A stretch of 64,000 bases of DNA from Rhizobium sp. BK418 (lineage in GTDB: Bacteria > Pseudomonadota > Alphaproteobacteria > Rhizobiales > Rhizobiaceae): assembly GCF_004341105.1 (NCBI RefSeq), contig NZ_SLZK01000003.1:930001-994000 (forward strand), written 5' to 3'. The first letter of the stretch is position 1. The number at the start of each line of letters is the position of its first letter. The notes beneath the pieces were generated by a model. The model was not told where the DNA came from. It searched no databases and saw only the letters and a program-made list of their open reading frames with translations. Below are positions 17,184 to 25,913 of the stretch, in pieces. Made by a program: the position numbers and the translations under genes.

Positions 17184-17380
17184 GCCCACAACCCACGCCC
17201 AGCGGCAGTGATGAGCTGCCGATATTAGGTTCGGCGTGGCTGACGCTACGTGATACCGGAGGTGCCGCTTGTGACGGTGCCTCGGTTATTCCTCTGATAT
17301 TTTTACCAGTTTTTGAATGGGTCGTAGACGGCCTTGAATTTCAAACATAGAAGATTTGCAACTAATCGGGGTGGGGTTTC

Positions 17381-18724
17381 ATGAAAAAGTTATTGTCGCT
17401 GTTGGCTGCGATCACAGTCTTCGCATCCGGCGCAATTGCGCAAGATGCCAAGGAAGATCCCCTGGATACAGTGATCCGATTGACCGGACGGATAGATCCT
17501 TTTCTGCAGGCCATTTACCGGGATCACGGGGATGTCGCGCTGAAAGTCTATGCGGAGGCGTCCCATCAAAAATGGGTTGAACAGAGGAAAACCCTTGCGG
17601 CTGTCATCGCCACGTATGGCACTCCTGCCCTCTCTCGCGCAGGCGATAGCGCCGTGATTGCAATCATGAACAAGACGGCCGCGCTTGCAGATATCGTGGC
17701 CGCTAAATATCCTGAAGGCTGCGAATATTTCTTCACCGGCAATATGCCTGACTGGTATTCCGTTGTCGAAGTCAGAAATGGTCGCATGGATGATCTGCGA
17801 GCGAAAACCTATGCTTATGAGGATGGGAAATTCCGAGCTCCGATTGCCTTGATGTCCGGCAAGGAGCGGTACCACGTCATGAAGCGGTACCTGGGGATGA
17901 CCGGGGGTGAGATACACAAGGCGCTGAAGGCTCCTGCCGGGGTGAGCGACCAAGACATGTGCTCGATCGCGAAGAAACTCTATAACGTACGCGCTTTGCC
18001 GAAAGAGCTGCAGGGCGATTGGGGCAGGGCATTGCTCTCGCTCGGTCCGTCCCCGGAGAAGCAAAAGCCTGCCGCAGGTGCGAAGCCCGCATCGGGCGCG
18101 GCTGCACAGGAAACGAAGGCCGGCTCGTTCGAAAAGGAGATGAAGGTCCTCGCCGGCATCAATCCTTTCGTTCACGCGGTCTTCATGGATCACGAAGATG
18201 AAACGCGGCAGTTGTTTGCCCAGGCGCAAGCCTCGGGAGGCAAGATCGATCCGCGAGCACAAGCGGCCGCGATGGTGGCGAAATATGGCAATCCTGCGCT
18301 GTCGCGGGCAAACGATGCCATTGCGATCGATGTCTTGAAGAAGACGGCTGCGCTCAACGAGGCTCTTGCGCGATATTATCCGCAGGGCTGCAAGGATCTT
18401 ATGAGTATGCGGGTGTCTCAGGCCGCACAGGCCATTCCCCAGATCAAAGAGAGCTATTGGCAAGTTATGGAAGCCAAACGCCTGGCCTATGAGGACGGCA
18501 AGTCCCGCCCGCCCGCCGCAGTGAAGCTGACCGCGCAGGATATCTCGCAAATGATCACACAGCACCTGCGTGTGACCGCAGCGGAGGTGCAAAAGCTGAC
18601 GAATCTTGCCGAACTCAGCGACGAAGAGGCTTGCTCGATAACGATGCGGCTCAATGCGATAGATCCCGTGCCGGAGGCGCAGCGCGGCATCTGGGCGAGG
18701 ACCGCCATGTCATGGGCCGGTTGA
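17381..18724 (+). CDS. Periplasmic protein with internal duplication
   Basis: 447-residue exported protein (signal peptide MKKLLSLLAAITVFASGAIAQ) made of two copies of one domain, about residues 29-215 and 250-446, joined by an Ala/Lys/Pro-rich linker (EKQKPAAGAKPASGAAAQ). Matching landmarks: IDPFLQAIYRDHGD with INPFVHAVFMDHED; ATYGTPALSRAGDSA with AKYGNPALSRANDA; NKTAALADIVAAKYPEGCE with KKTAALNEALARYYPQGCK; and a later conserved Cys (QDMCSIAKKLYN, EEACSITMRLN). The paired cysteines suggest one disulfide per domain. I recognise no family. It is followed convergently by a lipoprotein gene. Confidence 0.8.
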   Translation: MKKLLSLLAAITVFASGAIAQDAKEDPLDTVIRLTGRIDPFLQAIYRDHGDVALKVYAEASHQKWVEQRKTLAAVIATYGTPALSRAGDSAVIAIMNKTAALADIVAAKYPEGCEYFFTGNMPDWYSVVEVRNGRMDDLRAKTYAYEDGKFRAPIALMSGKERYHVMKRYLGMTGGEIHKALKAPAGVSDQDMCSIAKKLYNVRALPKELQGDWGRALLSLGPSPEKQKPAAGAKPASGAAAQETKAGSFEKEMKVLAGINPFVHAVFMDHEDETRQLFAQAQASGGKIDPRAQAAAMVAKYGNPALSRANDAIAIDVLKKTAALNEALARYYPQGCKDLMSMRVSQAAQAIPQIKESYWQVMEAKRLAYEDGKSRPPAAVKLTAQDISQMITQHLRVTAAEVQKLTNLAELSDEEACSITMRLNAIDPVPEAQRGIWARTAMSWAG

Positions 18725-18813
18725 TTGCTGCCGATCCGGCGAATTCCCGGTATTCGGCCGCCCGCCTTTCCATTCGCAAGGGCGGGCGCATAAAGACATT
18801 CAATACGTCCGCC

Positions 18814-19155
18814 TCAACCGCCCCGAAAGATCTTGATCAGCCTCGGGGTGTAGCGGTGATTTCTGAGGTCGAGCGTATCCTGATAGGTTATGTCGCCGGA
18901 AACGATCGCATTTGTGTATCGGCTGCAGACAGCTTTCGGAGCGTCCTTGTCTGCCACATTCAGTGCGACAGCGGCGTTATGGCGGGCCTTCTTGTCGGAA
19001 AAGCCGACCTGCCTGATGCACTCGTCCAAAAGCCCGTTTCTCTGACTCTCGCTGCCTCGCACCACCCTGACAGCTGCATTATATTGTTTCTCGGTCGGCA
19101 CACAGCCGGTGAGCAATCCGGTGGCAATCAATGTCAATGAAATATAGGTGCGCAT
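18814..19155 (-). CDS. Putative lipoprotein (113 aa)
   Basis: 113 residues with a lipoprotein signal: MRTYISLTLIATGLLTGC, where LLTG-C is the lipobox and C18 would carry the lipid. Mature part has two further cysteines (DECIRQVGF and AVCSRYTNAI), probably a disulfide. GAGGGAT precedes the ATG. Periplasm-facing, anchored in a membrane. It is convergent with the duplicated-domain periplasmic gene 89 bp away; no family recognised. Confidence 0.7.
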   Translation of the reverse strand: MRTYISLTLIATGLLTGCVPTEKQYNAAVRVVRGSESQRNGLLDECIRQVGFSDKKARHNAAVALNVADKDAPKAVCSRYTNAIVSGDITYQDTLDLRNHRYTPRLIKIFRGG

Positions 19156-19409
19156 GATTATCCCTCAATTGTGCTGCTGACAGCGTGTTATGCTGTGACT
19201 GGCGAGGTATCTTTATTTTGATTCTCGTGCTGCGGGAAATATGTTCTTTAATCTATTTATTTTTTCTGCATTAGGTTGAAATTGCGTCGCTGGATGACTT
19301 GTGTGTGGCAGCCGGCGACGCCCTTGTTGCGGAGGTAACCAAGGGAGATAAACTGGATGGGCTGATCGGTGAACCGGCGTTCACATTCGAGGCGGACCAG
19401 CTTCCGTCG

Positions 19410-20201
19410 TTACCGCCCGGCCGCCCGGTATGCCTCTGCGCGTTCCTTCTCTCTTACGGCCTTCACGACCAGCACACCCGCCATGACCAGCCCGGCCAGC
19501 ATCAGCCCACCAAGCAGCAGCAAATTCGGCTCGGATGGTAGTGCAGCGCCCGTACCAGCCCCACCTGAGGTGGTTACCGCAATCGCCGCGCCTGCTTTCT
19601 GCAGCGTGCCGGCTGTCTTCTCGGCCTTAATCGCCTCATCCGCCAGCGCCGCCTTCGCATCCACGCCCGGCTGGGCGCGCAGGGCCATCGCCACCGCCTT
19701 CGCCTCGATCTTCGCCACACGTGCCGACCAGCCTTTGCGGTAGGTCTTCCAGATCGCCAGGCTTTGCATGAAGCTCAGCCGTTTGGCGCAGAGGGCCTTG
19801 ATTTCCTTGATGCCGGCGCCTGCGGCCCCAGCGCGGGTGACCGGACCGAATTTGCCGTCGGCGGGGACGCCGATCACCGCCTGCGCGTCGCGCAGTGCGC
19901 GGGCGGGGCCGGAGTTGACAGCATAGTCGAAGGTGGCGAGGTCGAGGCCGGCGGGCAGGGCGTCGCCGCCGATTTCGTCCCAGTATTTCGCCTTGTAGAT
20001 CGGCCTGACGTCGTCGAGCGTCAGGTTGCGGATATCGAGGGCGGGGAAGGCGGCGGCCGAGATGCCGTATTTGGTGCCTTTCAGCGTGCCCTTGCCAATC
20101 TTGCCGCCGGTCCAGTTGCCGGGGTCGGTGCGCTCGGTGGAAAGGCCGCCTTCGGATGCAAGCGTGATGGAAAGGCATTCTGGGAAATTGGTGCTGGTCA
20201 T
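19410..20201 (-). CDS. GH108 phage-type endolysin with C-terminal membrane helix
   Basis: 263-residue peptidoglycan hydrolase of glycoside hydrolase family 108 (N-acetylmuramidase, phage N4 gp61-like). Catalytic Glu17 is in the family motif ASEGGLS, followed by DPGNWTGG and GTKYGIS. The peptidoglycan-binding_3 part follows (IGVPADGKFGPVTRAG; about 90-170). Residues 220-245 form a single membrane helix (LLLLGGLMLAGLVMAGVLVV) with a basic tail, common in rhizobial members and likely a membrane anchor. I start at 20201 (AGGA upstream) rather than the longer frame at 20264. Part of a prophage-like block with the primase and repressor genes. Confidence 0.88.
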   Translation of the reverse strand: MTSTNFPECLSITLASEGGLSTERTDPGNWTGGKIGKGTLKGTKYGISAAAFPALDIRNLTLDDVRPIYKAKYWDEIGGDALPAGLDLATFDYAVNSGPARALRDAQAVIGVPADGKFGPVTRAGAAGAGIKEIKALCAKRLSFMQSLAIWKTYRKGWSARVAKIEAKAVAMALRAQPGVDAKAALADEAIKAEKTAGTLQKAGAAIAVTTSGGAGTGAALPSEPNLLLLGGLMLAGLVMAGVLVVKAVREKERAEAYRAAGR

Positions 20202-20507
20202 GCCGCGGTCCTTGTCGATGGGATCGCAGCAACTTTTCATTCGCAACAGTTGAGCCTGTCGCATGATGGCCGGTCAGGGGCGGGATTCAGGCAGGGGCGA
20301 TGAGGCTCGCGGCGGGGACCGCCGCCTCCGCAACAGGAAGGCGGAGTGGGGCGCGGCGGCCGGCCTTCGAAGGCCGGCTTAACAACTGCGATCCTGCAAA
20401 ATCGTTCCGCGATGACTCCTAATCATTTTGGGCTAGTTCCGGTGTCGCCGTTGGCCTGTGCGACGAGAGCGGTAGAGCCGGAAATTTCACCCAGCGGAAG
20501 CAGAGGC
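20202..20507. other. Gap with a perfect 20-bp palindrome
   Basis: No gene is seen between the primase-helicase and the endolysin. It contains GCCGGCCTTCGAAGGCCGGC at 20359-20378, a perfect palindrome that could form a 9-10 bp hairpin. No T-run follows on either strand, so it is not a clear intrinsic terminator. Confidence 0.5.
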
Positions 20508-23024
20508 TTAGAACACGTCGGCATAACTCACCGCAGGAGTAGATGCGCTTTCCTTCAGCGTGACGCCTTGCGCGACTGTGCCGTCCGCAAACCGCACCAG
20601 GCGCACATCGGGCATGGCTTTCAGGCGCTGGGAGAAGGTGTTGACGGGCGGCAGGAAGCTTTCGCGGTAGCCCTGATCGATCGCCCATTTGCGGAAATCT
20701 TCAAACAGTTTTGCGGTGCGCAGCCAGCCGCCGAATGGTTCGGCTTCTGCGGGCACCACGCGGATGTCGAACCATTCGTTCAGCGGATCGAGCAGCAGCC
20801 AGGAATTCAGCGCTTCCTTGGAGCTTTCGGGGATGGTGTAGCTGCCCTTGCGCTTCAGCCGCTGGGCGCCGGCGACAGCAAGGCCGAGCAGCAGTTCGAT
20901 CTCCTCTTCGGCAATGCGCTCGGCAATATCGGGGATGACCTCGTTATCGGGAATGGAGCGGTTGAACTGGATGACGACGAGGCGACGGCGCAGGCCGCGG
21001 TCGATGCCGCCGTTGAAGCGGGGCAGGGTGTTGGTGGTGAAGCAATGCAGTGCGCGCGGGATGAAGCTTTCGACATTCCTGTAGAGGCTGCGGCCCTCAA
21101 GGGGGTTGCCGGTGACGGCGGCCTTGAATTCCTCGCCGGCGATCGCCGCCCCGCTCAGTTCGTCGGCGACATTCGCGGCCTTGCCGGCGAGATTGACGAT
21201 GCGCTTCTCATCATTGAAGAAGGCCGGCGAGACTGAGGAGACCGAGCCTTCCGGCAACAGCGCGCGAAAGAGCGAGGCGATGGTGGATTTGCCGTTTCTG
21301 GCGGTCTCGCCGAGCAGGATGAAGGCCTTCGGCTGGCGCAGGCGCGTGGCAAGGCCGAAGGCGGCGGCACCCAGCATCTCGGCAACGAGGTCGATCTTGT
21401 CGGCGGCATCGGGATCGTCACGAAAGGCGCCGTAAAGTAGCTTGTGCAGCAGCGATCCCTCAGGCGGGTCGCTCTCGGTATGCAGGTTGTAATCGGCCGA
21501 TATGGTGAAGCGGAAACGATCGTCAGGGTCATGCTCGCGACAGATCACCTTGCCCTTGTCATCGAGGATGATGGTGCAGTTCCGCGCATTGAGGCCGATG
21601 ACGGGATTGGCGAAGAAACCGGCATCGGTGACGCGCGTGCCGAGCTCATTGACGATGCCGTCGATCATGTGCCGGCCGAGTTTCAGCGGCTTTTCCTTCG
21701 GGCCTATGCCGACGGCATCGAAGGCATGTATGGCAAGGCGGATCTTTTGCTCGGGGATGGGCCGCCAGGCGGAGGGGCCGTAGGCCCAGAATTTGCCGTC
21801 GGCGCGCACGATCCGCCCGCCGCAGGCCTGCTCCAGATGCTCGTTGAAGATGCGCGCCAGCCAGACTTCGGAGCCGAAAGGCTGACTCGGAAACCATTCC
21901 GGCATGCGGTCAATGCCATCGGCGCCCGGCGGCGGCGTCTTCGGCCCCGGCTTGCCCGGCTTTTCGGCCGGTGGTGATCCGGCCGGGGCGGGTGCGCAGC
22001 GGCGGATGGTGGCGCGCATGAAGGCATCGAGCTCCAGGCGCGTCCACCCGGCATCGATCGCATCGGCGCAATCCCAGCCGCGGTCGGGAGAGTGGCCCCC
22101 CTGCCAGTCGCGGTAGGTGAAGGGTTTGAGATCGGACGCGGCCCCGGCATCTGCAAAACCTGTCAGGCGCACGCGCGCGCCGAGGCCGGAGAGGATCGCT
22201 GCGATCTCGTCTGCCGTCGCAAGGCCGGGCACATCGAAATCCGGCCAGATCACCACATCGCGGCCTGATAGCGGCGACCAGTCGGTGTGCTTGACGCCCT
22301 GCGTGCCTCCGGCCCAGGACAGCACGGTGCGGCCGGTTTTCTCAGCCAGCCTGTCACGGCATTTTTCGCCCTCGACGACGATCACCTGCTTCGTCTTGCC
22401 GAGCGTCTGCAGACCATAGAGCGGGCGCGGCTTGGGAAAGGGATAGCGGCACCAGGTCTCGCTGCCGTCGGGCAGACGGGCGAACATGACCATCGGCGTT
22501 TCCTTGCCCCCATCGGCAAGATCGTGGCGCAGCACGTAGCCGGTCAGCGCGCCATCGGCCCCGCGATAGGGAAAGACCATGGATGGAGCGAATGAGCCCC
22601 ATTCGGAGCGTTCGCCCTTGCGCTTGGGATTATAGAGGCGGATGCGGATGCCCGGCTTGATCGGCTCGGAGGGCGGCGCGACCGGAGTGATGCCCTCATA
22701 GGGGTCGCGCGCCGGCTGCCTGCGCGGGGCGATGTTCGGGCTGATATGGCTGTTGCCATCGAGGATGCGGATTGCTTCCGCCAGATCGACGCCCTTGATC
22801 TGCTGCACGAAATCCAGGATATCGCCGCTTGCACCGCAGCCGAAGCAATGGAAGCGCTCGATGCCATCCTGCGCTCTGAAGATCGTGAAGGACGGCGTCT
22901 TCTCGGCGTGGAAGGGGCAGCAGGCCTGATATTCATGCCCATTCCCTTGCAGCCTGCAGCCATAATGCGCCGCTGTCTCGGACAGCGACACATCGCGGCG
23001 AAGCCGTTCGAGATCTGATGGCAT
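20508..23024 (-). CDS. Phage primase-helicase (CHC2, Toprim, D5-like helicase)
   Basis: 838-residue replication protein. Domains in order: CHC2 zinc finger (about residues 30-65; CPFHAEKTPSF and FHCFGCGASGDI), Toprim-type primase core (about 210-300; VIVVEGEK, then VVIWPDFDVPG), and a superfamily 3 D5/P4-type helicase (about 480-760) with Walker A ETARNGKSTI (K579), Walker B VADEL, sensor CFTTNTLPRF and arginine finger RGLRRRL. It would synthesise primers and unwind DNA at a phage or satellite origin. Two tandem 17-bp operator-like repeats lie just upstream of its start, so the phage repressor at 24163 probably controls it. Confidence 0.93.
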   Translation of the reverse strand: MPSDLERLRRDVSLSETAAHYGCRLQGNGHEYQACCPFHAEKTPSFTIFRAQDGIERFHCFGCGASGDILDFVQQIKGVDLAEAIRILDGNSHISPNIAPRRQPARDPYEGITPVAPPSEPIKPGIRIRLYNPKRKGERSEWGSFAPSMVFPYRGADGALTGYVLRHDLADGGKETPMVMFARLPDGSETWCRYPFPKPRPLYGLQTLGKTKQVIVVEGEKCRDRLAEKTGRTVLSWAGGTQGVKHTDWSPLSGRDVVIWPDFDVPGLATADEIAAILSGLGARVRLTGFADAGAASDLKPFTYRDWQGGHSPDRGWDCADAIDAGWTRLELDAFMRATIRRCAPAPAGSPPAEKPGKPGPKTPPPGADGIDRMPEWFPSQPFGSEVWLARIFNEHLEQACGGRIVRADGKFWAYGPSAWRPIPEQKIRLAIHAFDAVGIGPKEKPLKLGRHMIDGIVNELGTRVTDAGFFANPVIGLNARNCTIILDDKGKVICREHDPDDRFRFTISADYNLHTESDPPEGSLLHKLLYGAFRDDPDAADKIDLVAEMLGAAAFGLATRLRQPKAFILLGETARNGKSTIASLFRALLPEGSVSSVSPAFFNDEKRIVNLAGKAANVADELSGAAIAGEEFKAAVTGNPLEGRSLYRNVESFIPRALHCFTTNTLPRFNGGIDRGLRRRLVVIQFNRSIPDNEVIPDIAERIAEEEIELLLGLAVAGAQRLKRKGSYTIPESSKEALNSWLLLDPLNEWFDIRVVPAEAEPFGGWLRTAKLFEDFRKWAIDQGYRESFLPPVNTFSQRLKAMPDVRLVRFADGTVAQGVTLKESASTPAVSYADVF

Positions 23025-23062
23025 GTTGCGGCTCTTGCAATGGATGTTGTAATTATCGCAAC
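23025..23062. promoter_or_regulatory. Two tandem phage-repressor operator candidates
   Basis: GTTGC-N7-GCAAT (23025-23041) and GTTGT-N7-GCAAC (23046-23062) are two 17-bp inverted repeats with identical 7-bp spacers' length and 21-bp centre spacing, two helical turns apart. They abut the start of the primase-helicase gene. The same pattern, GTTGC-N7-GCAAC, occurs at 24110 upstream of the repressor gene. Confidence 0.55.
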
Positions 23063-23117
23063 ACGGCCGGCGCGGTGCGGGCGGCGGCCATGGTTATCGT
23101 GTCTTTTCGCGGGAGTT

Positions 23118-23519
23118 TCAGGGGGCCGTGGCGCTCGGAAACTTGCCCTCCAGCACCAGCCGGTAGCCGCGGCGATAGCCGACATTGGCAATGCCGATGC
23201 CGGAGCCTTCCAGCTTCTGGCGCAGGTGGCAGAGCGCCACCTTGAAGGCGAGGTACATCTTGTCCGGCGAGGGGCCGCCATCGGGATCGTCGATATACAT
23301 GGCGGTGAAGATACGCTCGGTGATGACGGGCAGGCCCTTGCCCTTCCAGACCGTTTGGAAGATGCGGCCTTCCATCGGCGTCAATCCATATTGATCGATG
23401 ACGATCTCGGGCTGCGGCGTGGTGACCGGCTGCTTGCAACAGGGGCAGAGCAGGGGCTTGGTGATGGCAAGCGGGGCGGGCGCTGCCGATGGGGTCGGGC
23501 GTGTCGTGATCGTCTGCAT
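23118..23519 (-). CDS. Phage-type winged-helix protein with zinc knuckle
   Basis: 133-residue protein. N-terminal CPCCKQP near residue 26 could be part of a zinc site. From about 45 on it resembles an OmpR-type winged helix: LTPMEGRIFQTVWKGKGLPV, a recognition-helix region and the hairpin IGIANVGYRRGYRLVL. No receiver domain is present. GAGG lies before the ATG at 23519 (an upstream GTG is possible). It sits between the primase and a small gene in the phage block and may be a transcriptional regulator. Confidence 0.65.
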   Translation of the reverse strand: MQTITTRPTPSAAPAPLAITKPLLCPCCKQPVTTPQPEIVIDQYGLTPMEGRIFQTVWKGKGLPVITERIFTAMYIDDPDGGPSPDKMYLAFKVALCHLRQKLEGSGIGIANVGYRRGYRLVLEGKFPSATAP

Positions 23520-23613
23520 ATCGGTCCTCACATGTTTGGAGCGCGCGCCGTCCGATCGGGCGGCCGCCTGATGTCTTCTGTGTTGAGATTGCGGTTCCGG
23601 GCGCGGCCGAGCC

Positions 23614-23889
23614 TTAAGGCGCGGCCATCATCATCGCCCGGATGCGGTCTTCGAAAAGCGCAAGGCGGCGCAGCCGGTTGGCAAGCTGCAAGAGGTCGTC
23701 GACGGCCTCCTTGTCGATCACCAGCAGTGTTTCGCCGGCCAACTCGCCGCCGCGCATGACGCAGCGCCCGATCAGCGCATCGATCAGATCCGATTGCGCC
23801 AGCATGGAAAGCGGCTCCTTACGCATTCGCTCCTCCGGCATCGGGTGCGAGGGGGCGATCGTCTGCCGCGGCATTCCCGCCTTTGCCAT
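23614..23889 (-). CDS. Small phage-block protein (91 aa)
   Basis: 91-residue protein with no recognised motif; the C-terminal half is helical and acidic-basic patterned (LLVIDKEAVDDLLQLANRLRRLALFEDRIRAMM). AGGGAAGGA precedes the ATG. It is the first leftward gene of the phage block, divergent from the repressor, so it is in the position of an early phage gene such as a Cro/CII-like factor, but it has no visible helix-turn-helix. Confidence 0.6.
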   Translation of the reverse strand: MAKAGMPRQTIAPSHPMPEERMRKEPLSMLAQSDLIDALIGRCVMRGGELAGETLLVIDKEAVDDLLQLANRLRRLALFEDRIRAMMMAAP

Positions 23890-24109
23890 GCCGATCCTTC
23901 CCTCCCGCCTTGCGTCTCTTGTTGTTGGAGTTGAGATTATGTTGTCGAAATCGCATCGTCAATCCAAAATAGGAAAAAATACCTATCTTTTGCATCCGAG
24001 TGCCAAAAGGCCTGTTTTCCGGGCACAGCAGCGGATGACGGTGCAACCACAGCGGATCAACCATGTGAAAGGTTGACGGTAAAAAGCCCGGTGCGGTTGC
24101 TTGCATGGC

Positions 24110-24126
24110 GTTGCGTTTTTTGCAAC
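24110..24126. promoter_or_regulatory. Phage-repressor operator candidate
   Basis: GTTGCGTTTTTTGCAAC is a perfect GTTGC-N7-GCAAC inverted repeat 37 bp upstream of the repressor ATG at 24163. The same 17-bp pattern occurs twice before the primase gene (23025, 23046) and in degraded form at 23941 (GTTGT-N7-GCATC), which suggests one regulator acting on both divergent promoters. Confidence 0.55.
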
Positions 24127-24162
24127 AAATCAGCAACGCTGCATATAGGCATGGGGACGCTG

Positions 24163-24783
24163 ATGGCTGAGATCGATGGCGACTGGTTTCATCGCCAGCT
24201 GGAGGGCAAGGGCCAGTCGCTGCGCGCGCTCGCCCGCCATCTCGGCAAGGATGCCTCCGCAGTTTCCCGCACCTTCTCGGGCAAACGCCGCATGACGATG
24301 GAGGAGGCGGCCGAGATCGCAGCCTTCCTCGGCGTTTCCGTCACCGACGTCATGCACCACGCCGGCATCACCGCGGATCGCGAAGGCCTGGGGCCAAGGA
24401 TCCCGCTGTCCGCCACGATCGGCGAGGATGGCGAAGTCCGCCCGCTTCCCGAGTCGCAGCCCTTGCCGCAGGCGGTGCTCGACAGGGCGCTGCCCGCCAT
24501 CGGCGCCAGCCGCCATCACACCATCATCGCCGCCCAGGTGCGCGCCTCTTCCGGTCCGCTTTCGATCTGGGACGATGCCGTGCTGTTCTTCGCGGCAAGC
24601 GACGGCATCGAGCCAGGTGCAATCGGGGCGCTCTCCATCTGCGGGCTGAAGGGCGGCAAACAGATCCTCGCCAAGCTCGACCGCGCCCGCAAGACGGGCG
24701 AGGCGAGGGTAGTTTCCCCGGCGGGGAAGAGCGAGGAGGTGACGCTGGTGATGGGGGCGCCGGTTCTGGTGGTGATACCGTAG
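24163..24783 (+). CDS. Prophage XRE-type repressor
   Basis: 206-residue CI-like regulator. Helix-turn-helix at about residues 15-60: SLRALARHLGKDASAVSRTFSGKRRMTMEEAAEIAAFL. The C-terminal part (about 90-206) resembles the LexA/CI S24 fold (VRASSGPLSIWDDAVLFFA, ending VMGAPVLVVIP) but I do not see a clear catalytic Ser-Met-x-Pro, so self-cleavage may be lost. The ATG at 24163 has GGGGAC upstream; the frame is open further 5' without a good site. It is divergent from the early phage genes, with operator-like repeats between. Confidence 0.85.
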   Translation: MAEIDGDWFHRQLEGKGQSLRALARHLGKDASAVSRTFSGKRRMTMEEAAEIAAFLGVSVTDVMHHAGITADREGLGPRIPLSATIGEDGEVRPLPESQPLPQAVLDRALPAIGASRHHTIIAAQVRASSGPLSIWDDAVLFFAASDGIEPGAIGALSICGLKGGKQILAKLDRARKTGEARVVSPAGKSEEVTLVMGAPVLVVIP

Positions 24784-25121
24784 CGACTACGGTGGTGGGC
24801 TGGCAGACGAGAAAGTGCACTGATCAGATTACGCAGGAACCTCTCTTGTGGCACCAACGCTTCCTCCCCACTCCGTCATTCCTGTGCTTGTCACAGGAAT
24901 CCAGCCTGCCCAAGTCCTTGGGCAGGAGAGACTTTTTCCTCTGCGGCAAGCGAGTCATTCACCGCGCGGACGCGTGTGGCTAGATTCCTGTGACAAGCAC
25001 AGGAGTGACGGAGGGGAAGTATTCGTCGAATTTAGACTGTAGGCGCCGCACTGCATTGACCGACACCTCAATCTGGAGACAGAAGTGCCGGCCGCAAGCT
25101 TTGCGCCCGGCATCAGCTTGC
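24784..25121. other. Gene-free gap with large inverted repeat
   Basis: No gene. Holds the 143-bp inverted-repeat element at 24871-25013; the remaining sequence has no feature I can support. Confidence 0.6.
24871..25013. repeat. Inverted-repeat element with 31-bp arms
   Basis: Arms at 24871-24901 and 24983-25013 are complementary at 30 of 31 positions (left begins CTCCGTCATTCCTGTGCTTG, right ends CAAGCACAGGAGTGACGGAG). Between them is a tight hairpin, CCTGCCCAAG-TC-CTTGGGCAGG at 24905-24926. The form fits a palindromic repetitive intergenic element of the kind common in rhizobial genomes; it lies at the edge of the phage-like block. Confidence 0.7.
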
Positions 25122-25655
25122 TCACGCCGCAGGCATCGTAGCAGCGGCTTCGTTTGCCAGCGCCTTGCGCAGCTGCTCTTCCTGCTCCGGCGAGAGCGAG
25201 GTGCGCAGGAGGGTGGCGTGCTCGCCCTTGAATTCGGCCAGAACCTTTTCCGGCTGTACCTTGCGGATCAGCAGGAATAGGGCGGAGCTGTTGATGGGGA
25301 TGGTGTCTGCCAGCTTCTTGATGAGATCGTCATCGATGCCGTAGTCGGTCATCGTGCCGGCGAGCGCACCAGAGCCGGCACCAACCGCCCCACCGACAAC
25401 CATGCCGGCCAGCGGATTGAGGAAGAGCAGGCCGACGAGCGTGCCCCAGATCGCGCCGGAGAGGCCGCCGCTTGCAGCACCCGCTGCGGTAAGATTGACG
25501 CTCTGCTTGAGGCGCACCTTGCCGGAAGCATCGCGCACGGCGATGACGGCATCCTCGAGATCGACGAGATATTCCTTTTCAAGCTGGACGAGTCGGTTGA
25601 GCACGGCATCCGCCTTGTCGGCAGTATCGAAACCAAGCACTACAAGTTCTGACAT
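25122..25655 (-). CDS. DUF1269 membrane protein
   Basis: 177-residue protein. N-terminal ferredoxin-like part (SELVVLGFDTADKADAVLNR, DLEDAVIAVRD) and a glycine-rich membrane hairpin (about residues 60-100; SGGLSGAIWGTLVGLLFLNP, GAVGAGSGALAGTMTDYG) typical of DUF1269, then IKKLADTIPINSSALFLLI. An open frame runs far upstream, but GGAGGG before the ATG at 25655 and the family length fix the start. Function of the family is unknown; members are often stress-induced. Confidence 0.88.
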   Translation of the reverse strand: MSELVVLGFDTADKADAVLNRLVQLEKEYLVDLEDAVIAVRDASGKVRLKQSVNLTAAGAASGGLSGAIWGTLVGLLFLNPLAGMVVGGAVGAGSGALAGTMTDYGIDDDLIKKLADTIPINSSALFLLIRKVQPEKVLAEFKGEHATLLRTSLSPEQEEQLRKALANEAAATMPAA

Positions 25656-25913
25656 TGCTTTCCCTCCAGTTGGATTTACAGATGCGGCAGATAGGCGTCG
25701 GCGGCGCTCTGTCCATAAGGCGGCCGCCATTTGCTTTGCTACCACCGGCATATGAGAGGGCGATGAAGGGCCGAAGGCAGCGAGCCTCAGTTGCCGACGT
25801 GAATCTCGACCGGTGCGGCAGGCGGTGCTGGCCTTGAGAGATTTTGGATACTGCAGATGGATCGGGTATACGGAATCCCGCCTCCGGATTCCCTTCTCAG
25901 CAAAGGTCTCTTC

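Noticed and set aside
20359..20378. Perfect palindrome as an intrinsic terminator
   Set aside because: No T-run follows on either strand, so it is listed only as part of the gap.
24163..24783. Self-cleaving LexA/S24-type repressor
   Set aside because: The C-terminal part has the general S24 pattern but I could not find a convincing catalytic Ser/Lys pair, so cleavage is not claimed.
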